A stretch of 64,000 nucleotides of DNA from a virus. Each line of letters opens with the position of its first letter. Position 1 is the first letter of the stretch. The notes below the pieces were generated by a model. The model saw only the letters and a program-made list of their open reading frames with translations, was not told the DNA's origin and ran no database searches. Shown piece after piece: positions 1-10,500 of the stretch. Position numbers and translations under genes: made by a program. The stretch is taken from IMG/VR virus record IMGVR_UViG_3300020477_000014, positions 62,001-126,000 of that record, one strand, 5' to 3'.

Positions 1-2
1 TG

Positions 3-1532
3 AGATTCACCGCTAGCGCTGACAACACGATTGTCAATGCTTATCAACAAAATCTGAGAATCCGCGGAACCGGTTCAAATGCGGGAATGGCAGATGTAGT
101 AGAGGTGTTTTCTATATATGGTAGACAAACCCCGCAAACCCCTACCCAGAGTGGCTCACAGGAGCTATCGAGATATTTGGTTAAGTTTCCTATTAGTGAG
201 ATTTCTGCATCTCGTATGTCGGGGATGCTTCCGGAAGCCGGTAAGGTTAGTTTTTATTTGCGTATGTTTAATGCTCAAACATCTAAGACGGTACCGATAG
301 ACTACAAGCTCGGAATTCATAAAATTACTCAAGAATGGCAAGAGGGAATCGGTTTAGATTTGGAAGGATACAAGGATCTTGTTAAGGGAAACATCGGATC
401 AGACTGGATCCAAAGGAAAAAGGGCGCCAATTGGACAACTGTTGGCGGTGCTTATGCTAGTGTTCCTGGAGTCGATTATTTTGAACAATACTTTGAGAAC
501 GGGCTAGAAGATATGGAGGTGGACGTAACTCCACTAGTGGAACAATGGCTAGATCCAGATCCCACTTCTTCTTATCCAAACTTTGGTCTTCTTGTAAAAT
601 TAACATCTAGTCAAGAAGCTTATTTCTCTAGCTCAACTGGCTTGAATTCAGGCAGCGTTATTCACAACCCTGATGGGGCAACGACTTCTTATTACACGAA
701 ACGATTTTTTGCTAGAGGAAGTCAGTATTATTTTAAGCGTCCAACGTTGGAGGCGCGCTGGGATAGCGCGCTAAGAGACGATAGGGGTAGTTTTTATTTT
801 AGTAGTTCTAGAGCCCCAGCAGCAGATAATTTGAACACTCTTTATTTTTATAATATAGTAAGAGGAAGACTTGTTAATTTGCCGGCTGTTGGTACCGGCT
901 CAATTTTGGTTAGTTTTTATTCTGGATCTGTGACAAACGAATATCCATCAGGCTCTAAACTTATTGTTAACTCCACCCAGTGGAATGTGACGGGCGGATA
1001 CGTGTCTCCGGGTATTTATTCTTGTTCGGTGGCTATAGCCTCTTCTTCAATTAAGACTCTTTATGATGTTTGGCACAGCGGCTCGGTTCAATATTACACT
1101 GGCAGCATTGTTCCACAATCTATTGATACGGGAGATTCACAAGCTACAGACGTTTATTATATGAATATAACGAATTTACAAGAACAATATTCTCACAAAG
1201 ACACAGTTCGTTTGAACTTATACGTAAGAAATAAAGATTGGCAGCCAACTATTTATACAGTGGCTAACAACACTCCCATGGCGGTGCCGATTGTTAGCGC
1301 ATCTTATCGAGTGTATAGGTTGTTGGATGGATATAGTGCAATTCCCTATGGTACTGGCTCAGACAAGCACACCGTGTTATCATATGATACTAATGGAAAC
1401 TACTTTAAATGTGATATGCGCTTATTGGAGCCCGGTTACGATTATGGGTTTAAGTTTGCATTTTATGATGAGGTCCTTAAATCCTGGGTTGAACAAGCGC
1501 CGGTTTTTAAATTTAAAGTAGTAGAGTTATAG
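3..1532 (+). CDS. Virion structural protein, 5' end at or just outside the window
   Basis: The frame is open from base 3. An internal ATG lies at 87, but the coding sequence clearly continues upstream (RFTASADNTIVNAYQQNLR...), and the window begins with 'tgagattc', so a start ATG is likely to use the base just before the window. The N-terminal TASADNTI and GTGSNAG/DVVEVFSIYG pattern is one I associate with structural proteins of uncultured marine phages; this is recollection, not a search. The protein is about 509 residues, rich in Ser, Gly, Tyr and beta-prone segments, without signal peptide or membrane segment. It ends one base before the next gene, so the two are probably co-transcribed. 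The exact virion location is unknown. Confidence 0.85.
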   Translation, partial: RFTASADNTIVNAYQQNLRIRGTGSNAGMADVVEVFSIYGRQTPQTPTQSGSQELSRYLVKFPISEISASRMSGMLPEAGKVSFYLRMFNAQTSKTVPIDYKLGIHKITQEWQEGIGLDLEGYKDLVKGNIGSDWIQRKKGANWTTVGGAYASVPGVDYFEQYFENGLEDMEVDVTPLVEQWLDPDPTSSYPNFGLLVKLTSSQEAYFSSSTGLNSGSVIHNPDGATTSYYTKRFFARGSQYYFKRPTLEARWDSALRDDRGSFYFSSSRAPAADNLNTLYFYNIVRGRLVNLPAVGTGSILVSFYSGSVTNEYPSGSKLIVNSTQWNVTGGYVSPGIYSCSVAIASSSIKTLYDVWHSGSVQYYTGSIVPQSIDTGDSQATDVYYMNITNLQEQYSHKDTVRLNLYVRNKDWQPTIYTVANNTPMAVPIVSASYRVYRLLDGYSAIPYGTGSDKHTVLSYDTNGNYFKCDMRLLEPGYDYGFKFAFYDEVLKSWVEQAPVFKFKVVEL

Positions 1533-1533
1533 C

Positions 1534-4500
1534 ATGAGCATCAAAGATCTATTCAATAGTTCGGGAAAAAGTGTAATTTACAGCGATTATAAGACTCAAA
1601 AAGAAGCTTTTGAGCCCATTGAGTCTGTACGTAATGCTGAACAAATCGAAATTAAGGACAAAGCCTTTGTTCCCTCAGTTGATTATTCCAATCCTGTTGA
1701 GTTTGCGCGCTATGGATCCGCCGAGTTATACTATAAAGGTGCTCTAGAAAAGATTATTGGCTATTATCCTTATGATGGCTCTAAAGCTGAACAGAATAAA
1801 TTTTATAACGGTCTTCTGGAGATTGAAAAATATGTTTTTGATGATTTGTATCCTACTTCATTGGGATATGTCACGATATCTGAAAACGCATATGATTCAT
1901 CTGGAACGACTCTTACTGGTTATGGACAATTTACGGCACCTAACGAAGAATATATTACCTTTTATGGCGGGCCAGGAACAGGCTCGTTGGCAGAAGGATC
2001 CACATTAAGCCAACAAAGTCCCAATCCTTATTCGAGTGCTTTTAACTATTCAAACATCTATGATGAAAATATTTATACCACCGAAGGGCTTCCTTATGAT
2101 TACGGCAAAGGAACACGTCTTTCGAATTTGAGAGCCAATTTTGACGATGGCGTGACAATAGAAACATGGCTAACCACTGGTTCTCTTCATCCCAAAGCCG
2201 ATGCTAGCAAACAAGTGCTTTTGGATTGGTGGAACAATAACATTCTTGCTTCTAGCGATTACGGGCGCCTTCGGGTTGAATTGACGTCTTCTAAAAATGC
2301 AGCCGGATTTGGTATAAGACCATTTGTAATAACGGTGAATTCGGGCTCTCAATCCTCGATGAACAAGGCAGCCAATAGTTTTTTTCTGGGCAAAGTGACA
2401 CTACATGATGATTTGGGTTCCCTATGGAAACACTATGCCATAACCCTTTATAACACTTCCTCTGCATACAACCAAGAGGGCACAACAATCAGGGCAGATC
2501 TCTATGTAGATGGGATTTTGAACGATACATATCCACGCGACGGCGGTATGAGCCTAGTTCGCGAGATCCCTGGAATTCAAGCGTGGTATCGATTGAGTGA
2601 GGATTATGATTCTTTAAGCTCGGTAACCGATCACAGCGGAAAAGGACACAATGGAAGCTTTGGAACTTATTCGAAACCCTCCAAATCTCAGACTACCCCC
2701 GGAACCTATCTCCAATCAGCATCAAATCTCTTTGATAATAGCGGTACCGACGGAATTAACATTGGGACCCCCGCGACGTGGGACGCGCTCATAGGAGCCG
2801 ATACTGGCGGAGGATCTACAGAGAAATTGACATTTGCAGCATGGGTGCGACGAACAGGCGCCGGCGCCGGCGGTAAAGGAAAAATTCTTGATTTTGGATT
2901 AGCGGATTTTGGTTTCTATATAGATTCCACAAATCACTTGTGTTTAGAGGCAAAGTGGGATTCTGGAACCCCCTCTTTATTTACCTACCGCTCAGATGAT
3001 GCAGTTTGCCCAACTACAGCTAGTGGTGAGTGGGTTCATGTGGCTGTAACTTATGATCTGTCTAGTGCGGCAAACGATCCTATTTTGTATGTGAATGGGA
3101 AATCTGTTCCAGGATCCTGGGATGGCGCCGTGGCTGGAACATTTGATGGAATTATTGGTGCCGACTGTTTCATAGGAAACAATTCTTCTAAGACACGGCA
3201 TTTTAATGGGTATATAGCTGAGGTGATCATATGTAACTCCGTGCTTCTGCCGCGAAAGATTTATGCTCTTTATGCGGATCGTGGACATACAGTGGGCGAA
3301 CTTCCGTCACAAAAGGCAATGGGAAGAATTGGCGCCCTTTTAACATCCCCGGGTTGGGGAGACACAGCAGCCGTATCTGGTGATGGCAAATTATCTGGCT
3401 CATTAGATGAGTTCAGATTTTGGAAAGTAAAAAGAACACAAAAACAAATAGCTGAAAACTTTTTCACTCAAGTGGGCGGAGGTGCGAATACTGATATCGC
3501 TAACGCCGATTTGGGGGTATATTATAAGTTTAATGAAGGGAAGACGGGTAATGCGACAACGGATCAAGTTGTGTTGGATTACGCAGGTCGAGTTTGCAAT
3601 GGAGTGTGGACAAATTATACGGCAAATTCTCGATTTACGGGTTCGGCTATTCTGTTGGCTAAAGCAGCACTAAGGGAAACCCCAGACCCAATTGTTCGTG
3701 CTAATAATCCGAGATATGCCGCACTTCAAACTTCTTTATTGGAAAAAGGCAGAGTTCATGATTTAAATAACAATTCAATGTTTATTAATTATTCTCCTTC
3801 TTGGGTTATAGATCTGCATGACACTCTCCAAGGTGCCTCACAGTATGATAATACTAATTTAGAAATGATTTCCCACTTGATGGGGGCTTATTTTGATAAA
3901 TTATATAACCTCATACATGAAGTTCCAAAACTCAAACACTACAATTACCCGAGCGCTAGCGCCACGCCATTGCCGTTTTCGATGCATTTGCCGCAATCAA
4001 TGGGGTTGTATGCACCAGATCTCTTTGTCGATGCTAGTGTGCTGGAGCATTTTGAAAACAGAACAGAGACAGAACAATTCGCCGGAAGAGTTGTTGATAT
4101 TAAGAATTTAATTTATCAAAATCTTTACAATAATATAGCCAATATTTACAAATCCAAAGGAACCGAGACAGCCATAAGAAACGTGTTGCGTTGTTTCAAT
4201 ATTGATGATTCGTTGGTGAGATTCAAAACTTATTCTCGTAATAACGTTTATGATTTAAAAAATAATTTACGACAAATAGCCCGAACTAATGCGCGCCTTA
4301 ATTATAATAACTTAGCACAATCACATGGCGTGGTATATCAAGCGAACAACTCATTAAGTTACCCAAGCACAGGATATATCCACGGCACTAGAGACGGCGC
4401 CGGTTTTGGAACGTGGGCAAGAGAAGAGGTTTGCGGTGCCACCATTGAAGCCGATATTGTGTTTCCAAAATTTGATCAAAATGAACACGTATTTCCAAGA

Positions 4501-7500
4501 TACTTTCACACTTCGTCTTTGTTTGGGATGTATACCGTTAATACGGCTAGCGCGGGATCCCTAAGTGGACACAATACAGCGTATGTATCTCAAGATGATT
4601 GGACCAATTTTCAGGTTTATGCAATTCGGGATTCTTTGGGCTCTAAAAATGTCCGCTTTATGCTTACGTCTGATCGCAGCCCTTATCCCATTCCAGAAAT
4701 TACCAGCAGTACGTTTTTGGATGTTTATGATGACAACCGTTGGAATTTATCAGTTCGCGTTAAGTCTAAAAACTATCCTTTAGGGGGAATCGTTTCGGGC
4801 TCTGGGCCCCCTTCTTTTGATGGGCAACCATTTGAAGTAATTTTTCGAGGTGTCAATACAGTATTGGGCACTGTCGTCGATCAGTTTGAGCTTACATCAG
4901 CTTTGAGTTACACCACTGCTTCTTATTTTTTAGGAAGCACAAAAAGGCTGTATTGCGGAGCAAAGCGCTTTAATATAACTTCGTCGATACAGCACCCAGC
5001 GGATACTTATATATCCGATTTGAAGTATTGGGCTCATTATATTGATAATTCCGATCTGGATCAGCATTTATATGATTTAGAAAATGCCGGCATTTCACAA
5101 ACCTATCAACCACTTCTGGCACAAACAAATAGTGAGATTTTACGTCGGAGTACGTTAGGTCTACATTGGTCTTTTGAAGATGTCACCTCTTCTAATTCAT
5201 TGGGGCAATTTAGAGTTATAGATTATAGCTCTGGATCTCGTCAGATGATTACAGCCTCGGGCTGGTTGGGAGAGGTTACTCAATATAGACATCCCGGGTT
5301 GGGCTATGGGTTTGTCACATCTTCTGGCGCCGCAATTAGTAGAACCTTAGAAAACTCTTTTAAGTTTACCGATCCCGAAGAAACGATATCTAGTAATATG
5401 ATATCCATCCTTTCAGAAGATGATAAGCTTTTTAAGATAGTGGAAACTGTTCCTAATTATGTTTTTACTATTGAAAAAAGCATGTATCAGGCAATATCGG
5501 AAGAGATGATGATATTTTTAGCTGGTGTGACAGATTTCCATAATCTAATTGGAAACCCCCTTAATCGTTACCGAGATCGATATAAAAACATAGAAAAATT
5601 GCGAGAGTTATTTTTTCAACGTGTTACTGAAATAAGTGATGTTGAAAAATATATTAAATATTACAAATGGTTTGATGATGCATTGGGCATTATTTTATCG
5701 CAATTGGTGCCTGCGTCTGCCGATTTGGTACCGGATGTATTAAATATTGTCGAGAGTCACACATTAGAGAGAAACAAATACGAAACCCAGTTCCCTACGA
5801 TAGAAAACTTTTCTCCTGTTGTTGGTTCATCTATCAAGGGATTTGGAGATCGTTCGTATCCTGGTTTTTTAGGTCAAACAACGCAGCCAACTTCTCCGCG
5901 TGATACAACTCGTCATATACCTTTTTGGAAAAAACGCGCCCTTAGAGACGCTCCAGAAATTACTTCTGGCGATGCGACGATTGATAGCCAACGAGAAACT
6001 TATCGCATCGTCATCAATTCTCATCCGCGCCTTAGTCAGAGTATTCCTTTTGTTGTTGATATGGCGACTAACCAAAAGTATTTTTATCGACCTTTTTTCC
6101 AAAGAGGGAGAAAATTAACTGGATTCAAATTTGATTCGCCAGTAACCAAGGCGCCCAGCAATGCGAAAGTATTAAAGGGTGGCACCAACTTTTCACCTAG
6201 CAAAGATATTGATTTTACGTATACAGCATTACGCCCTGCTGGTCCTGTTTATACAAGTGGGGGCGTGTATGTCCCACAAAACGTTCTTTTGTCTTTAGAG
6301 GAAGATTTTGCACAAATTCCAGTAAACAACGATCCCCCGTCGGATCCAAGCGAAAAAGAATATCGAGTTGTTAAAGTGCAACACGGTCGCGATTATCAAT
6401 TAGGTTTGGGTTATAGTAATGTAAAATCGACATTGGCATATCCTTTTAATATGGTGAGTTCTTCATTGACTACTGGTTACCAGAAAGATGTGACCAACCA
6501 GGTTAAAGGTATCAACATAGTCAATCTACACAATGATGTGTATGGTCCCCATATGGAGAAGCCGATTCAAGGACCCTTTACTGAGCATAACGTTGGCGGT
6601 CATCAGTCGCGCCACGTTCCTCTTAATAGGGGCGACGATTCATGGCGAACTAGACCGGAAGCATGGATGTTGATGCTCGGTAGATGTAGCGGAAATCTTG
6701 GCGCCATTGGTATGGTGGGTCCAGATTACCCATGGCCTGACGAAAATAGCCTTGAAAGACCAGATCCGTACCCGGCTATATTGTCTCAAAAGGCTTGGTT
6801 ATATCGCGACTTTACTGCGAAAAGTCCTGTAAATATAAAAAACATACATAGATCAGGAGCGATAGGTCCTGTTTTGGGCAACTACCGCCAGCCTTACGAT
6901 ATCGTGACAACTTTTGGAAAGCATAGTAATCCGAGTCACTTAGTAAAAAATGAGAATTGGGTAGTTTATCCTCCTGATACTTTTCCGTCATATGCCACCG
7001 GAACAACGGTTGTGAACACATTGTTGGATATTCGTAGTCGGGAACATGGAAAACTTTTTATTCCCGCCGGCGGTCCTGGGCCCGGAGATCGTCATCCGAG
7101 ATTTAACGGAGAGTATGCCACCTATTATCTTCAAGGAAGAGCAAACCGGTCAGTTATTTCAAACAGGTTTGGCGCACCTGGAGGGATGGACACCACCCAA
7201 CCCGGACTTAAAGATTTTAGATCTGGCGAGTTTTCTGCATATAATGCGTTGCCATTTAGAAATTTGATGGTTATTCGACCTAACCAAGGACCTAGCGGCA
7301 CCATTGGTGCTACCGAGGGCATGAGAATATCAGATCTTCACGGTAAGGATTTCGGCATGCGCGCATTACTCGCGCGACATTGTGGAAAATTTGGTAGAGA
7401 TTCTTTATGGGTCCAAAACCCCGGCGCAACTTATAATCAGCTTCCTAGTTTCCAAAAAACCAACCGCAATCGTTTAACTATGGTTGATCGAGAAGTAGTT

Positions 7501-10500
7501 TATCATCACGCCACTGTGACTGCTAGTTGTCTTTCTCAGCCCCCCGCGGACACCAAGGGTTTGGTGGTGGGAGTGTTGCCGCACATTGTAGTACCTGGAA
7601 ATCAATTTGAAGTAAAGGTTCCGTACGGATGGGAAGCTCCCACAGCACCACCGAGAATTTATACTTTTAATTATCAGACAATTCTTGGTAATCCAGGCTC
7701 TTCCGATCTCATAAATGTTCAAATTGGTGGCACTAATGATATTACGATTGCCAACACTATAGATGCCATTAACGGATTGGCAATATCGACGCAAGCGCGC
7801 TATTATGATAATAATCCGATCCATCGACCGCTTCGTATTACTGCCGCGGCATCTCCCGCGATGGGCGCCAAGGGAATCGATCTTTTCGCCACCATGATGG
7901 GAGATCTTGGTAATCTATTGGTTTATTATTCTTCCACCTCTTCATTGACGCACCCCACCAAAACCGGCATAAATCAGAATTTTTCGGGGGGAGTGACTGT
8001 TTACAATTCAGTTCCGGGTGTTCAATATAAATATGATAATGCTTTTGTCCAGCATGCGATCCCCAGATCAACTAGTCAGTATTTGTGGATTAGTGCGTCC
8101 GCGGTTAATTTAAACGCTGCCCACACCCCGGCTTATACACCTTTCAATTTTTTAGTATCCAGCGGCACCACTCTTATCAATGCTTATGATTTTGTGAGCG
8201 CGAGTGATTTTGGTGCATTTTCTTCATCCACCGGCTTTTATTATGGTAGAGATAAGAAGGATTCATGGTTAGTTGGAAAAGACTTTCTTCCGGTTGATTT
8301 TGTAGGATCGAATACGATTATAAACGAAAATGTGGACATGTCCACCAACACTGTTGGCAACGCAAATAGTTATTATGATTATTTGAATACGAACATCATA
8401 GATAAAGGGTTTGCCCCTTCGTCTCCGACTCCTTCCGCAGTCATACTAAACAGTTTGCTTTTGAATCGCGGCGGAGCATACGGCTGGTCAGGTAGACAAC
8501 CTTTATATCAAAACAACAATATCGTGTTGCGCAATGAAAGACAGAGCAACATGTTGAGTCTTAAAAACTCCGATAACTCTCTTACGAAATATAATAATCC
8601 ACCCATCACAATGGACGGACGGCCCGTATATGTGAATTTGGACTTTATGTTAACTTCGACATTGCCTTCGACCAATGTTACTTTGGAAATGCCGCTTGGT
8701 GTTTATCAGTATTTTAATACGAATGACTTAAATAATAGATTTAGTTTTGATCAATATTCTTATATCACACAATTTGAACAATTGATGCAATTGGCGAGAG
8801 ATTACAATTACAAATTAAATTGGGTATTGTATTCAGAATGTATTTTCCCTGCTGATCGTAATGAATTTTTGTCATATTCGCGAGGGAGAATAGGATATAC
8901 CAACGATTTTTGGAGAAACAACCGCCAACAGAGAAACACTCTTGGCAGCACTCTGCCAACGACATTTGATTATACGGGATATTCTCAATCGGCATGGGTT
9001 TTGGATGCGCCTATAGATTTCTTGACACGCACTGGTCCTCAAATTCTTAGTCATTGGTGGACCGGCTCTAATCGATCGGATTTATTAAAAATTTCAGGTG
9101 CTGCCGGCGAATTACAAAATATATATAGCACCTATACTTATGTGCCTTCAGCGTATGATTTCAATTCAAAATTTGAAACCTTTGGTGGCGCCGTTCCTTG
9201 GCCCGGGGTTTTAGTTGTTGGGCAACCAGTTTCTTCTGGGGGTGCCTATAAGGTTGATTGGAAATCTAAGGCTTTAACTCCGGGACCTTTATATGCGCGC
9301 AAATCCACATTGTCGAGCCAACTTTCTGTAGTTTCCCCTCATGGTATATCAAACCCTCCTGTGTATAGGATTAATTCCATATTCAGCGCCTGGGCTACTG
9401 GAAGTAATCATGGCGGTGGTCCGACTACTCATCAATTTCGAGTTTTGGATCCCCTTAAGGCTCAAAATACAGGCAGTCTTCGACGAAGTGATGCCGGCTA
9501 CATGTCTCAAAAGAATCAACGATTAGCAGGGGAGGCAAAATGGGAAGCCAACACCCTGGCGGGAATAGTTGTACAAAGCGGAACCACCTCCCAGTTTGTG
9601 TCGCACCCAAGTGAGCCATGGTTTGATGAGTATGGCGACTTTAAATACGAATTGCAAAAAATGGCGAAAGATTATGCCATTGTGCCTGAATTCAGAATCA
9701 GTGAACATATTAAATCTTATAAACAAAATGGCTTGCTGAATGAAGGAAAAACAAATACTTTTGAAATTGTGGGAACTTCTTTTGACAGTTCTCAGGACAT
9801 GTTCTATAGAGACTATTCAAATTCAGACTTTCTTAAAGAATTTGCAAATGTGAAAGCAAATTCGCTTTTAAATGCATCAGAGATTCGATTGGTTTGCGAC
9901 GCAGCCATCCGGTTCAATCCCTATAAAGGATTTTACCCAGCCCAGCGCAGCGCACAATTGGTAGATCAATTAAAAGATAGTTATAATCGATGTTATGAAG
10001 CGCGCGCCTATTATATTGGCACGGATGGCGTTGTGCCCTTTGAGTCTTCGGTGGGGCTATCTGGGCTTGGCAGTACCACCGCACGTACTATGGTCACGGG
10101 CGCCCAGGCAACGAATTTGTTTGAAGGACAATTCCCCGGCGCCACGAGACACCTAAACAAGACCCTCTTTGCTCCTGGTATTCTGTATAATAGCATCAAA
10201 GCAGGTGTTGCGGTCGATTATCCAATTGTTTCGGATGCTCGAAAAATTGCTCGAGCCTACCCGTTTCCTTCTTTTCTCCAGGCTGGAGATGGCTATGCCT
10301 CTAATGGTTTTCCGGCCGGCGCTAACCCTAGACACAATACTGATATTTCCATGTCTTACGAGAATGCTATGGCATATTGTCAGCCTCCGATGGCTTATGA
10401 CGCCGTAGACGGTACTGCATCTTTGCTTAATACGCCTGAGTGGAATCCGTGGTACGATGAGGGTGATGAAGTTGGCATCTACAAGGACTTTTTTGATATT

